A stretch of 64,000 bases of DNA from Allorhodopirellula heiligendammensis (GCF_007860105.1 NZ_SJPU01000002.1:2385882-2449881), one strand, 5' to 3'; numbered from the stretch's first letter, positions 44,012 through 53,574 are shown. Numbers and translations: made by a program. Notes: generated by a model from the sequence alone, not told the origin.

Positions 44012-45139
44012 TCAGCCGTTGGCGGCGGCAAAGTCCGTCATGAACTGGCCCAGCGTTTCGACGCCTGCGCGTGGCATCGCGTTGTAGATGCTCGCTCGGA
44101 TGCCGCCGACGCTCCGGTGGCCCTTGAGCGCAGCGAGGCGTTGCTTGGACGCCTCGGCAATGAATTTCGCGGTCAATTCGTCCGAAGGCAAATTGAACGT
44201 GACGTTCATCAACGAGCGACACTGGGGCTGCGCGTGACCACGGTAAAATCCATTGCTGTCATCAATGATCTTGTAGAGCGAATCAGACTTTTCGCGATTG
44301 ATCTTTTCCATGGCTGCCAAACCGCCGATGTCGTCGCGTAACCACCGGGCGACTTTGCCGAGCACGTAGATCGCGAATGTCGGTGGCGTGTTCCATTCCG
44401 AATCGTTCTCGTCATGGTTCTTGTAGTGCAGATAGCCAGGAATATTGGGGTCGGCTCGCTCGATCAGATCTTTTCGCATGACAACCACGGTCACTCCGGC
44501 CGGGCCCGCGTTCTTCTGGGCACAAGCGTACAGCAGACCGTATTTGTCTACCGGCAGGGGCCGACACAGGAAATCGCTCGACGCGTCGCTGACCAATGGG
44601 ACCGATGCCGGGCAGGCGGGTTCCTCGGCGAACTGAACGCCTTGGATCGTCTCATTGCTACAATAATATAGATAAGCCGCATCGTCGCTGACGGTGTAGT
44701 CGCCCGCGGTGGGCAGGCGATCGTAATTGGTGGCCTTGGAGTCATAGATGGCAACCGCGTCACCTTCTTTCTTAGCCTCTGCGATGGCCTTTTTGCCCCA
44801 CGAGCCGGTCAGCAGATATTCCGCCCGTTTGCCGCTGCCCCGCAGTAAATTGGCGGCGATCGCGGAGAACTGCAGCGTCGCTCCGCCCTGCATGAACATC
44901 ACACTGTAGTCGTCACCGATGCCCAATAGGCTCCGCAGAGTATCCTGGGCATCATGCAGGATATCAACAAACAACTTGTCGCGGTGGCTGATTTCCAACA
45001 GCGAAGCACCCGCACCCGGCAAACACAGCATCTCGTCCTGCACCTCACGCAGCACCGATTCGGGCAACGCAGCTGGTCCGGCAGAGAAGTTAAATACGCG
45101 ATCGGTGGCGGTGGCAGCGGAGGGAGCCGAAGCGGTCAT
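44012..45139 (-). CDS. serC: Phosphoserine aminotransferase
   Basis: The 375-residue PLP enzyme performs the second serine-synthesis step, with glutamate as amino donor. RVFNFSAGPAALPESVL opens the protein, VMFMQGGATLQFSAIAANLL is the phosphate/PLP region, and YACAQKNAGPAGVTVVVM carries the PLP lysine (near residue 199). The C-terminus has GHRSVGGIRASIYNAMP. ATG at 45139 is chosen over an upstream frame start at 45193. Upstream of serA, with the nested repeat between them. Confidence 0.97.
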   Translation of the reverse strand: MTASAPSAATATDRVFNFSAGPAALPESVLREVQDEMLCLPGAGASLLEISHRDKLFVDILHDAQDTLRSLLGIGDDYSVMFMQGGATLQFSAIAANLLRGSGKRAEYLLTGSWGKKAIAEAKKEGDAVAIYDSKATNYDRLPTAGDYTVSDDAAYLYYCSNETIQGVQFAEEPACPASVPLVSDASSDFLCRPLPVDKYGLLYACAQKNAGPAGVTVVVMRKDLIERADPNIPGYLHYKNHDENDSEWNTPPTFAIYVLGKVARWLRDDIGGLAAMEKINREKSDSLYKIIDDSNGFYRGHAQPQCRSLMNVTFNLPSDELTAKFIAEASKQRLAALKGHRSVGGIRASIYNAMPRAGVETLGQFMTDFAAANG

Positions 45140-45299
45140 GCGAAAAACTCTTTTTGGAAAGAGTGATGGGGAAAGGAGGGTGCCGGCCATCAAAACCAGG
45201 GAATTACCTGGCCCTGCGTCCGGTCGGCTTGGATTCTATGCTTCGTACCCAATCTGTGAAAGCCAACCGATTGTGACGACGCTCCGGTCGGAACCTCCT

Positions 45300-46115
45300 T
45301 CAATCATCCGCAACCAAAAATCGGCGATTCCAGCCACCGTTGACGTTGATCGTCTGGCCGGTGATGAATCCCGCGGCGGGACTGGTCAGGTACGCAACCG
45401 CCGCGGCCACGTCGCTGGCACTGCCCCATCGATTCATCAGCGACTGTGAGGTCGCCCGCTCATTCCAGTATTCGCTCGTCGACTCGCCCCAGGCGGTCTG
45501 GATCCAGCCGGGGGCGACACAATTGACGCGGACTCGCGGGGCGAGCGTCTGGGCGAGACTCTTGGCAAATGCCATGACGGCGGCTTTGACGGGGCCGAAC
45601 ATCATGCCCGCATCACCTTCCATCCCCTCGGGGGCCTGGTCCCAGCCGATGAACACCATCGACGGCGTCACCGAACCGGCGTCGTCGAGGGGGTCCCCCT
45701 CCTGCTCCGCCATCGCCGGCCCTACAATTCGCGAAATCGCTGCGGTACCACACACATCGACATCGAGCAGCCAACGCAGTTTTCGGTCAAACGACCAGGA
45801 CGCGGGCTCACCCGTCAAAACATCCGCGCCCGCATTGTTGACCCACGTATCTATTGGCCCGACACGCTCGAGCGCGTCACGCGCGAACTGCTCGGCCGCG
45901 CTAATCTCGCTCAAGTCGGCTGCGACAATTTGGCACTCGATACCTAAACGCTGAATAGACTCCGCGGTAGCCTCGGCACCCGCTCGGTTGCGACGGTAAT
46001 GGACAAGCATCCGCGGGGCCGTCGGCGATTCACGCCGGACTGCATCCTGCGCCAATTGAATCGCGATCTGGCGACCAATTCCACTACTAGCCCCGGTGAC
46101 GACAATGCCTGTCAT
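45300..46115 (-). CDS. Short-chain dehydrogenase-like protein, altered active site
   Basis: The 271-residue Rossmann protein has the NAD(P) motif TGASSGIG at residues 6-13, ADLSE, WVNNAGAD and the late VRVNCVAPGWIQT. The usual YxxxK is FGPVK here (Tyr to Phe), and the Ser normally found about 13 residues earlier is not evident (VFIGWDQAPEGM). The C-terminus has the FITGQTINVNGGW end of classical SDRs. It may have lost the normal dehydrogenase chemistry or use another residue. Confidence 0.82.
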   Translation of the reverse strand: MTGIVVTGASSGIGRQIAIQLAQDAVRRESPTAPRMLVHYRRNRAGAEATAESIQRLGIECQIVAADLSEISAAEQFARDALERVGPIDTWVNNAGADVLTGEPASWSFDRKLRWLLDVDVCGTAAISRIVGPAMAEQEGDPLDDAGSVTPSMVFIGWDQAPEGMEGDAGMMFGPVKAAVMAFAKSLAQTLAPRVRVNCVAPGWIQTAWGESTSEYWNERATSQSLMNRWGSASDVAAAVAYLTSPAAGFITGQTINVNGGWNRRFLVADD

Positions 46116-46288
46116 AAGATCGCTTTCCCAAGCTGATTCTCCCAATGAAATGTACAGTCACTAACTCGAAGCACTCGCGAGGATTGGTAACGGTTTCCCC
46201 ACGGGCGAGTCGGGCCAGTAGATCGACAGCCGGTCAAGAGTATCGGCTGATGATCGAATGTCTTGACGACTTTCGCTAAGTCACCGCA

Positions 46289-47773
46289 TCATAACGCGTA
46301 TTGCAATCGAGGGTCATCCAAGCCGAGTCGTTTCATTTTCTTGTAAAGTGTCGTGCGGTTGATCTCCAGCTCGTCGGCAGTTGCGGCGCGATTCCAGGCA
46401 TGGCGTCGCAGCGACTGCAATATGATTTCACGCTCAGGAAACTCCAACGCCTCACGCAGGCTTCTGCCACTCGTCGGTAGAGATGCGTTGTTCCAGCGAG
46501 ATGCGACAGCATGGTTGGCGGACAAGTTGTACGCCGGCGGTTGGATTGCCGACGCAGTTCGCTGTCCGTCCATTTCACGCCCTGGGCGATTGTCCGCCCC
46601 CAGCAACTCTGGCGGCAAATCGTGGACCCCCAATACTCGATCGCTACTCAGTAGAACGGCGCGCTCGACAACATTCTCGAGTTGCCGAATATTGCCGGGC
46701 CAACGATACGTCTGTAACACCGCGAGGGCCTCGCGATCGAAGCCTTCGACGTCGCGTGATGCCGTCTGGCCAGCTTCGCGGATGAAGTGTTCAATCAGCA
46801 ACGGGATATCGCCAGGACGCTCCCGCAGTGGCGGCAAGGCGATGTTGATGACATTGATGCGGTAATACAAATCCTGGCGGAACGAACCACTCGCGACACT
46901 GCTCTCCAGATCTTGATTGGTTGCCAAAATCACCCGCGTGTCGCTTTGACGCGTTTCCATTCCACCGAGTGGTTCGAATTGAAACTCTTGCAACACCCGG
47001 AGTAGTTTGACCTGCATCGCAGGAGTCGCCGTCCCAATCTCGTCCAAGAACAGAGTGCCTCGATCGGCCATCTCGAACTTGCCCATCCGATCGGTGGCGG
47101 CCCCGGTGTAGGCGCCTGCCACGTGACCAAACAATTCACTTTCGAGCAGTGTGTCTGGCAACGCACCGCACGCCACCTCGACGAAGGGACCACCGCGACG
47201 CGAACTGCGATGGTGAATCGCTCGCGCAATCATGCTTTTTCCCGTGCCGTTCTCGCCTGTGATCAAGATCGACGCCTGCGTGTCGGCGACACTGTCGATC
47301 ACGTCAAACACCTTCATCATCCGGTAATCGTGACTGAGGATGCTCTCGAGTCCCCGGCGACGATCGAGTTGTTTGCGCAGCGTCTCATTGGCTTGCTCCA
47401 CATGCTGATGGCTGATCGCCCGATCGATGGCTAACAGCAACTCCTCGTCTGAGATCGGTTTGGTCAATAGGTCAAATGCTCCGGCACGCACTGCCTCGAC
47501 AGCCGTGTGCGGGCCCGCGTATCCGGTCATCACTAACACCGCCACCGAGGGGTGATGTTTCGCCGTGCTGCGAATCAGATCGAAACCGTCTTCGTCAGCG
47601 ATCCGCAAATCAGTTATCAGCACGTCGAACTCCTGCTCGGCCAACTGTTGCCGAGCCCCCCCGAGATCAGTCGCCACTTCTACGCAGTACCCTCTGTCGG
47701 TCAACCAATCGCCGAGCGAGTGAACCAGGTGAATGTCGTCGTCAACAAGCAGAATGCGGGTGCGGATGGTCAT
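46289..47773 (-). CDS. Sigma-54-dependent response regulator (NtrC family)
   Basis: The 494-residue product has a receiver domain (ILLVDDD near residue 8, phospho-Asp in DVLITDLRI, later Lys in LLTKPI), an AAA+ domain with Walker A GENGTGKS and GAYTGA in place of GAFTGA, the sigma-54 contact loop, RGTLFLDEIG, the RYRWPGNIRQLENVVERAVLL region, and a Fis-type HTH at the C-terminus (EINRTTLYKKMKRLGL). It activates sigma-54 promoters on phosphorylation. No histidine kinase is next to it; the signal is unknown. Confidence 0.93.
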   Translation of the reverse strand: MTIRTRILLVDDDIHLVHSLGDWLTDRGYCVEVATDLGGARQQLAEQEFDVLITDLRIADEDGFDLIRSTAKHHPSVAVLVMTGYAGPHTAVEAVRAGAFDLLTKPISDEELLLAIDRAISHQHVEQANETLRKQLDRRRGLESILSHDYRMMKVFDVIDSVADTQASILITGENGTGKSMIARAIHHRSSRRGGPFVEVACGALPDTLLESELFGHVAGAYTGAATDRMGKFEMADRGTLFLDEIGTATPAMQVKLLRVLQEFQFEPLGGMETRQSDTRVILATNQDLESSVASGSFRQDLYYRINVINIALPPLRERPGDIPLLIEHFIREAGQTASRDVEGFDREALAVLQTYRWPGNIRQLENVVERAVLLSSDRVLGVHDLPPELLGADNRPGREMDGQRTASAIQPPAYNLSANHAVASRWNNASLPTSGRSLREALEFPEREIILQSLRRHAWNRAATADELEINRTTLYKKMKRLGLDDPRLQYAL

Positions 47774-47879
47774 GCGGGTTTTCCAGAGCATGGTGAGCAA
47801 GTAGGTCTACCTATGTACTTAGGTCGGAAAACCGGCATTGTCAAAAAAGTCACCGCGTGTTTCGTAAAAGCAACATGCC

Positions 47880-47940
47880 GTAGCTTGGGACCATCGCCCC
47901 AAGCGAGACAAAAATACCAGCCCCGAGCGAGACAAAAGCA
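47880..47940. repeat. GGGACC element, degenerate copy
   Basis: GTAGCTTGGGACCATCGCCC then AAGCGAGAC matches the left half of the element; the right half is replaced by two CCGAGCGAGACAAAA-like direct repeats. Confidence 0.55.
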
Positions 47941-48302
47941 CCTTGAACAAAGACTCATCCATTCGAACTGCACTCTGATATCACGATCTACGACCAGCGT
48001 TGACATGCGATGTTTTTCAGTGCAAAGTCAGGTTGGTGGATATCGAAGCAACGCGGTGGCATCCACTTGTTTGCTTCGTCCTGAGTGAACCGAAATCCTG
48101 AACGCAAGGGGAGAGACGGGAGTGGGCTCTGAGGGGATGCAGCCTACCGAGGGAAATCGCGGGTGAGGGTCCGTCCAATGTGTTCCTCGTCGGACGGCAA
48201 GCCGCGCCTGCCAGCCGTTTTTTTAAATCGAAGTTAGCCCCCCTTGGATGCGTACGTGTCCCCGCTCGCAAAAAGTACGCTTTGATCCGATGAGCTAAAC
48301 AG

Positions 48303-48334
48303 GAGCTCGGACGGGACAATGGTCCCATCCCACG
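48303..48334. repeat. GGGACC element, right-half copy
   Basis: GAGCTCGGACGGGACAATGG then TCCCATCCCACG equals the right half of the element. It lies within 4 nt of the yraN stop codon. Confidence 0.6.
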
Positions 48335-48337
48335 TCC

Positions 48338-48844
48338 TCAGTAGAACGAGTACTCGATCGTGGACTCGAACGCCGCTTCGTAGTGCTCGATGCGGATAGG
48401 CAAGGGCTCGTCGGTGGGCCACCACACCGCCACAACATCGAATCGACAGGCGGTGCCGACCAATTTTTTTCGTTTGAGATACCGCAGTGCCGCCCGGCTG
48501 ATTCGCGCTTGTTTGTTTTCATCGACTCGATCGGCGGGGTGTCCAGGCCGGCGGGTCGCCAGTGTTTTGACTTCGACGAACACCATGATCCGGCGGCGGA
48601 CGTCCATGGCAATTAAGTCAATCTCCCCCGCCCGGTCCGATTCGCTCTCGGCGATCACCCGCAACCCTTTGCGGCGCAGCTCAATCGCGGCAACCTGTTC
48701 CCCTCGTTTACCGAGTTGGGCCTGGGGATCAAAAGTTCCGTAACGCCAGTCCCGGTATCGCTGTGCAATCGATGCAGGCGAGAGTAACGAACGCAGGTCG
48801 CCGAGCTGGAAACTTCGGGGCCATAAACTTCGGGGCCATGACAT
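48338..48844 (-). CDS. UPF0102 (YraN) family nuclease-like protein
   Basis: The 168-residue product has the core AQLGKRGEQVAAIELRRKGLRVIAESESDRAGEIDLIAMDVRRRIMVFVEVKT, that is the E...GEIDLI...VFVEVK restriction-endonuclease-like fold motif. The C-terminal part continues ADRVDENKQARISRAALRYL. Its physiological role is unsettled. ATG at 48844 lies 2 nt after the stop of the preceding gene. The N-terminus (MSWPRSLWPRS) is longer than usual. Confidence 0.88.
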   Translation of the reverse strand: MSWPRSLWPRSFQLGDLRSLLSPASIAQRYRDWRYGTFDPQAQLGKRGEQVAAIELRRKGLRVIAESESDRAGEIDLIAMDVRRRIMVFVEVKTLATRRPGHPADRVDENKQARISRAALRYLKRKKLVGTACRFDVVAVWWPTDEPLPIRIEHYEAAFESTIEYSFY

Positions 48845-48846
48845 CG

Positions 48847-51264
48847 TTACTGCTGCAAGGCATAGAGAATCACGCCCGCGATGATCTTGGCGGCATCGGC
48901 GGTTGCATATCCCGGGCACTGAATCGAATTCTGGCTCTCCAGTGCGCAACTGAGATCTAACGGTGAGAAGAACACCGTGTCGACGCCGTTGACCTGTATC
49001 GCTTCCATCACCGGCGCGCCGGACCGCCGTGCCACCTTGACCGATTTCCCTGCGGTCGACGTCCGGTTGGGAATGCGTATTTCAACATTCGTTAAATCGA
49101 AACCTCCAAAACGAGTGGTCCACGCGGGATGGTCGCTCGCCATCGGTTCGAACTTTTCAGTCGGGACGAGCGAGGCCACCTCACGGCGAAATGACGCCGC
49201 GAAAGCTTCGTTCCCGCAGATGGGAGCAGCCAAGAGAATCCCTTCGCGATCGATGTAATTGCTCAACGCCTGCCGCGATGTCGCATCCAATTCGAACTCC
49301 GTTTGGCCGGTCAGAAAGAGCACCCCCACTCGGGCGAGCGACTGGTCCGTCAACGCAATCGGTTTATCCACCGCGATGACTTCGACCGCAATCTTTTCGC
49401 GAATGATCGTAGCTGCGTGAGGCAGGGCCCGGTTAACTTGCTCTTCGCCCGCACCGAGAGCTCCTGCGGCAATTGGAATCGCACCACGGGTGGGGATCGG
49501 TGCATCGTCAGCGAGGACTGAAATCGAGTTGTCCAGTTTATCCTTCAGCTCCCGTCCGGTGGCATACGCCAGAATATTTTCGCCGAGCGTGATGCCCGCG
49601 ACGACGCCTGCGTGGATGCCCGGTGCTAGATCGGCGCCACGCAGTAACGGCCCGCCCTCTGACCAGCGGCAGGCAAGCGAACGGGGTGAGTAAAAAACGG
49701 GCGTGCGGCAACAAGCACCGATGCCGTAAATCCAGTAGTCATCCGCAATCGCGAGCGGATCGGCCGGGGCTTCGGCGAACCACACAGGATGCGTCAGCGG
49801 CAACCGCTCCAACTTCGATTGTGGGTACCACTCATTGCACAGAGAAGTGACGCTCTGCTCGAATGCATCCCCGTCACCGCAACCGTCGCCTGCCAATGCA
49901 TCAAACAGAACCGTGCCGCCCTGGTCGAGATATGCTTTGAGGTCGCCTCGCAACTGGGGGTCAAACTCGAACGATTGATTGCCAGTAATCACCAGCACTG
50001 GCGATTTCAGGAGATCGGCCGCCGTGGCTTGCTCCGATGCGATGGTTTGCCATGTCAGTTCACGTGACCAATCTCGTTCAACGTGTCGCACCAGAGAATG
50101 AAGTGATCCCGAGAGCGGTAGCGAGGAGGACTCGGGATCCCGTGCTCGTCTCGCAGCAGCGGGCGGGGCCGCCCCACCGGTACTGTGCAGCGAAGGATGA
50201 TCCAGCCTCGCGATGACGACCTGACGCTTGCCCTTGGCCAGAAACAGTAACGCAAAGGATGTCGCCACGTCACGATTGGACTCGACAACACCACCTCCCT
50301 GCCAAAATCCTTGAAAGTTGTCCTGTAGACTCACCAAACGCTCGGCTCCTTCGCGGTACCAATCGCGATTGCCGATCAAGCGGCGACCCGACAAACGACC
50401 AATGCGTTCAACCGCATAGAGGTAGTAGAAATAGCTCAGCATTTCCCCGCCGGGATTGGCTCCTACAGTGAAAATCCGACTGAGATACTCCAATCCGCGA
50501 TCGACGGCTTCGTCACTCGCATCGCCTCCACAGCAATTCAAATGGGCCACGTTGGCATCACTGAGATCACTCAAGCTGCTGCCACAGATGATCAGCGATC
50601 CAATGCCGGCGCAGGTCATCGATCCACTTGGGCGCAGCCCTGAACCGTAGGACCAACCTCCTTCCGGGAACTGCATTTTTCGCCAGTATCCGGCAGCGGC
50701 CTCAAACACAGGCCTCGGGACCTCGATTCCACGTTCCACCGCGGCACCGAGAGCCAGCACAGCGAACTGCGAATTCGATTGGTCGCCGTATCCGCGACTT
50801 CGGGTATACCCCCACGCGCCAGCGTTTCGAGCGCCGGCGGGTTTTTGCAACTCCGTCAGCCACTCCACATTGCGGCGGATGCGGGGCACGTCTTCGAGTG
50901 CGCCGACGGTACAGAAGACGATCGTTTGCAATGAAACCGAATAAGTGTCTTGCGGCGGAAAGGTGCGCAGGTATTCCATGGCGCGGACGAGATCCGGGTC
51001 CTGACGCGACACGCCTGCATTGATCCACGCCAACGTGCACAAGGCCGTCAGACCACAGTTGTAGCCACTGTATTCGCGCCAACCGCCACGCTGGGTCTGT
51101 GATTTCCGCAGATAGTCGATCCCTCGATCAATCGATCGTTGCACCGTGATGGCGTCGATTTCCGCTCGCGCCGATAGCGGAGACGAGATCCACAGCATGC
51201 ATGCGAGCGAAATCGCCACAAAGCGTGAGTTCCAGCAAGATGGTTTCATTACGTTGAATTTCAT
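48847..51264 (-). CDS. Secreted cyclase-repeat and tandem DUF4159 protein
   Basis: The 805-residue product has a signal peptide (about residues 14-33, cut near ARA). Residues about 40-345 form terpene-cyclase-like alpha-toroid repeats (GGWREYSGYNCGLTALCTLAWINAG, GAWGYTRSRGYGDQSNSQFAVLAL, GGWSYGSGL, GFWQGGG...ATSFALLFLA). Two DUF4159 domains follow (about 390-600 and 630-800): LLKSPVLVITGNQSFEF and LARVGVLFLTGQTEFEL begin equivalent strands. The Asp-rich acid motif of squalene cyclases is not evident, so catalysis is doubtful. Divergent from moxR across 97 nt. Confidence 0.85.
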   Translation of the reverse strand: MKFNVMKPSCWNSRFVAISLACMLWISSPLSARAEIDAITVQRSIDRGIDYLRKSQTQRGGWREYSGYNCGLTALCTLAWINAGVSRQDPDLVRAMEYLRTFPPQDTYSVSLQTIVFCTVGALEDVPRIRRNVEWLTELQKPAGARNAGAWGYTRSRGYGDQSNSQFAVLALGAAVERGIEVPRPVFEAAAGYWRKMQFPEGGWSYGSGLRPSGSMTCAGIGSLIICGSSLSDLSDANVAHLNCCGGDASDEAVDRGLEYLSRIFTVGANPGGEMLSYFYYLYAVERIGRLSGRRLIGNRDWYREGAERLVSLQDNFQGFWQGGGVVESNRDVATSFALLFLAKGKRQVVIARLDHPSLHSTGGAAPPAAARRARDPESSSLPLSGSLHSLVRHVERDWSRELTWQTIASEQATAADLLKSPVLVITGNQSFEFDPQLRGDLKAYLDQGGTVLFDALAGDGCGDGDAFEQSVTSLCNEWYPQSKLERLPLTHPVWFAEAPADPLAIADDYWIYGIGACCRTPVFYSPRSLACRWSEGGPLLRGADLAPGIHAGVVAGITLGENILAYATGRELKDKLDNSISVLADDAPIPTRGAIPIAAGALGAGEEQVNRALPHAATIIREKIAVEVIAVDKPIALTDQSLARVGVLFLTGQTEFELDATSRQALSNYIDREGILLAAPICGNEAFAASFRREVASLVPTEKFEPMASDHPAWTTRFGGFDLTNVEIRIPNRTSTAGKSVKVARRSGAPVMEAIQVNGVDTVFFSPLDLSCALESQNSIQCPGYATADAAKIIAGVILYALQQ

Positions 51265-51361
51265 CGGATACCGATTTTGATTTTCCCTGGCAACGCCTAG
51301 ACTGATAACGTTGAGTAGATCCCATTCGTCCCTGCCGTCCTATCCACGCGCCGAGTTCTCG

Positions 51362-52492
51362 ATGACAGATTCGTCTTCGCCCACCCCACCGCCCGTGGTC
51401 AAGCCATCTGGCACTCCGCCAGTCTCCCCGAAATCCCCGGAGGCCGCAAATCCGCCCCCGCCGGCGGCAGCCACCGGGAAACCACGCAACCTGGCTGATG
51501 TGCTGCGTGAGTTTGCCGAATACCAGCAGAAAATGCGAGACGAACTGGGCAAAGTGATCATTGGCCAGTCGGAGACTATCGAACAATTGCTGGCTGCCAT
51601 TTTCACACGTGGCCACTGCCTGCTCGAAGGCGTACCGGGACTCGCGAAAACACTGATGGTCAGCACTCTCGCCGATATTCTCGACGTGTCCTTCAAACGT
51701 GTTCAGTTCACGCCCGACCTGATGCCCTCAGATATCACGGGCACGCAGGTCCTGGAGGAATCGGAGTCGGGCCGGCGCAGCTTCCGATTTGTTGAAGGCC
51801 CCATCTTCACGAATATCCTGCTCGCCGACGAAATCAATCGTACCCCGCCTAAGACGCAAGCGGCGTTACTCGAAGCGATGCAGGAGCGTCAGGTCTCGGT
51901 GGGTCGCGAAACCCATACCCTGCCCGATCCCTTCTTCACGATCGCCACCCAAAACCCGGTCGAGCAGGAAGGCACCTATCCGCTGCCTGAAGCCCAGTTG
52001 GACCGGTTCATGTTCAACATCAAGATTGACTATCCGTCAGCGGACGAGGAAGAACGCATCCTGACGGCAACTACCCGTGGCGAGTCACCCACGGTCAACA
52101 AAGTTTTGTCGGGACGGGCGATCCTAACCTGCCAGAAACTCGTTGCCAGTATCGCAGCCGGCCCACTGGTGATCCGCTATGCATCGCGGCTGGTACGGGC
52201 AACCCGTCCGAGCGATGCCTCGGCACCGGAATACGTCCGCGAACTCGTCGATTGGGGAGCCGGGCCGCGGGCGGGCCAGAATCTCATTGCGGGCGCCAAA
52301 GCCATCGCGGCAATGCACGGCCGCTTCAACGTTGAACCCGGCGACATTCACCGGGTGGCGTTGCCCGTCCTCAGACACCGCATCGCGACGAATTTTCAAG
52401 CTCAAGCCGAAGGCATGGACACCGACGCGATCGTGAAGAGACTGCTCCAAGACGTTGAAATCCCCGAACCCGCCAAGATGGCGAACAAGTAG
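51362..52492 (+). CDS. MoxR-family AAA+ ATPase
   Basis: The 376-residue product has a Pro-rich N-terminus of about 45 residues and then the MoxR core: IGQSETIEQLLAAIFTRGHCLLEGVPGLAKT (Walker A GVPGLAKT), FTPDLMPSDITGTQVL, ILLADEINRTPPKTQAALLEAMQERQV and FTIATQNPVEQEGTYPLPEAQLDRF. MoxR proteins act as chaperones, usually with a VWA or DUF58 partner, absent here. The ATG at 51362 is preferred to a TTG 17 codons upstream. The TAG stop is inside the repeat array that follows. Confidence 0.93.
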   Translation: MTDSSSPTPPPVVKPSGTPPVSPKSPEAANPPPPAAATGKPRNLADVLREFAEYQQKMRDELGKVIIGQSETIEQLLAAIFTRGHCLLEGVPGLAKTLMVSTLADILDVSFKRVQFTPDLMPSDITGTQVLEESESGRRSFRFVEGPIFTNILLADEINRTPPKTQAALLEAMQERQVSVGRETHTLPDPFFTIATQNPVEQEGTYPLPEAQLDRFMFNIKIDYPSADEEERILTATTRGESPTVNKVLSGRAILTCQKLVASIAAGPLVIRYASRLVRATRPSDASAPEYVRELVDWGAGPRAGQNLIAGAKAIAAMHGRFNVEPGDIHRVALPVLRHRIATNFQAQAEGMDTDAIVKRLLQDVEIPEPAKMANK

Positions 52493-52608
52493 CAGCGGCT
52501 CTCCGAGACGCTGATCCCGAGTCTCCGAGAGGTTGATCCCGAGTCTCGGAGAGGTTGATCCGAGTCTCCGAGAGGTTGATCCCGAGCCTCGGAGAGGCTC
52601 GGCTACTC
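52489..52608. repeat. Tandem 22-bp palindromic repeat array after moxR
   Basis: Five units of 21-24 bp, each with TCTCCGAGA or TCTCGGAGA and the linker GGTTGATCCCGAG, run from the moxR stop codon. Outer ends AGTAGCAGCGGCTCTCCGAG and CTCGGAGAGGCTCGGCTACT are inverted copies. It equals the hisA-thyA element with its interior amplified. The rest of the 52493-52749 gap is a pyrimidine-rich hisA leader. Confidence 0.75.
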
Positions 52609-52749
52609 TGACAATCTCCCGGTTCCGGACAAGCCAGATTTCCGACAGAATGCGGGCGAAGCTCTAGGCAGCTCCTGATTTTCTGTCGTCGCTTCGCCAC
52701 TCAATTACGTCTCCCAATCTCTCTCATTCCCTCTCTTCGGATCAGCTGC

Positions 52750-53472
52750 ATGGAAATTTGGCCCGCGATCGATCTACGTCATGGCAAACCCGTCCGGCTG
52801 CGCCAGGGCGACTATGACCAACAAACCACTTTCGGCGAGGATCCTGTCGAATTTGCTCAGAAGTGGCAGGCGGCTGGCGCGCGGCGATTGCACCTGGTCG
52901 ATCTTGATGCCGCCCGAGGCGACGATCCCGCTGCTAATCGAGCTGCGGTCCGACGGATCGTCGAGGCGACCGGACTGCCATGCCAAATGGGCGGCGGGGT
53001 TCGTGATCAAGAGACGATGGAAGCATTGATCGATGCTGGCGTCGCCCGCCTGGTCGTCGGCTCACGAGCACTCAAAGATCCGCAGTGGTTCACGCAGATG
53101 TGCGATCGCTTCCCGGGCAAACTCGCCGCCGGGATCGATGCCCGCAACGGATTGGTGGCCACGCAAGGGTGGCTGGAGACAAGCAAAGTGACAGCCATCG
53201 AACTGGCGAAAACACTCCGGGAGCAGACCGCCAACATCGCCGCGATTATCTATACCGACATCGCCAAAGACGGCATGATGCAAGGCCCCAATTTCGAAGG
53301 ACTGGCGGAAATGGCTGCCGCCACCGACATCCCACTGGTAGCCAGCGGCGGTGTGACAACCTACGAAGATGTCGAAAAACTCGTGGCGATGAACATGCCC
53401 GCAGCGATCATCGGCCGCTCGCTCTACGATGGCGTTATGGATCTAGAGCGAGTGCTGCAGATCGCTGAGTAG
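52750..53472 (+). CDS. hisA: Phosphoribosyl-formimino-AICAR-ribotide isomerase HisA
   Basis: The 240-residue (beta/alpha)8 enzyme performs the fourth step of histidine synthesis. IWPAIDLRHGKPVRLRQGDY holds the first catalytic Asp (residue about 7), then LHLVDLDAARG, QMGGGVRDQETMEALIDAGVARLVVGS, IIYTDIAKDGMMQGPNFEG with the second Asp, and PLVASGGVTTYEDV. It stands alone, away from other his genes. The stop TAG belongs to the repeat at 53468. Confidence 0.97.
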   Translation: MEIWPAIDLRHGKPVRLRQGDYDQQTTFGEDPVEFAQKWQAAGARRLHLVDLDAARGDDPAANRAAVRRIVEATGLPCQMGGGVRDQETMEALIDAGVARLVVGSRALKDPQWFTQMCDRFPGKLAAGIDARNGLVATQGWLETSKVTAIELAKTLREQTANIAAIIYTDIAKDGMMQGPNFEGLAEMAAATDIPLVASGGVTTYEDVEKLVAMNMPAAIIGRSLYDGVMDLERVLQIAE

Positions 53473-53573
53473 CAGCGTCTCTCCGAGACGCTATGAGTTA
53501 CTGCAGCGGAAAATCGTCAAGATTCCCGCTACCTCAGAAATCAAATGCGAGTCTCGGAGAGACTCGGCTACTC
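53468..53573. repeat. Paired TCTCCGAGA element between hisA and thyA
   Basis: Left end AGTAGCAGCGTCTCTCCGAG (contains the hisA stop), right end CGAGTCTCGGAGAGACTCGG followed by CTACTC. The ends are inverted copies; the middle is unrelated. The element fills the whole convergent gap. Confidence 0.75.
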
Positions 53574-53574
53574 A

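Larger units (their letters stand above)
47774..48337. other. Gap with repeat fragments
   Basis: 564 nt with no convincing gene. A left-type GTAGCTTGGGACC repeat fragment begins at 47880 and a right-type GGACGGGACAATGGTCCC fragment at 48303. The part between is moderately GC-rich without clear structure. The upstream signals of the response regulator must lie in the first part. Confidence 0.5.

Noticed and set aside
52489-52608. Possible CRISPR array
   Set aside because: Units are 21-24 bp, palindromic and without unique spacers; no cas gene is near.
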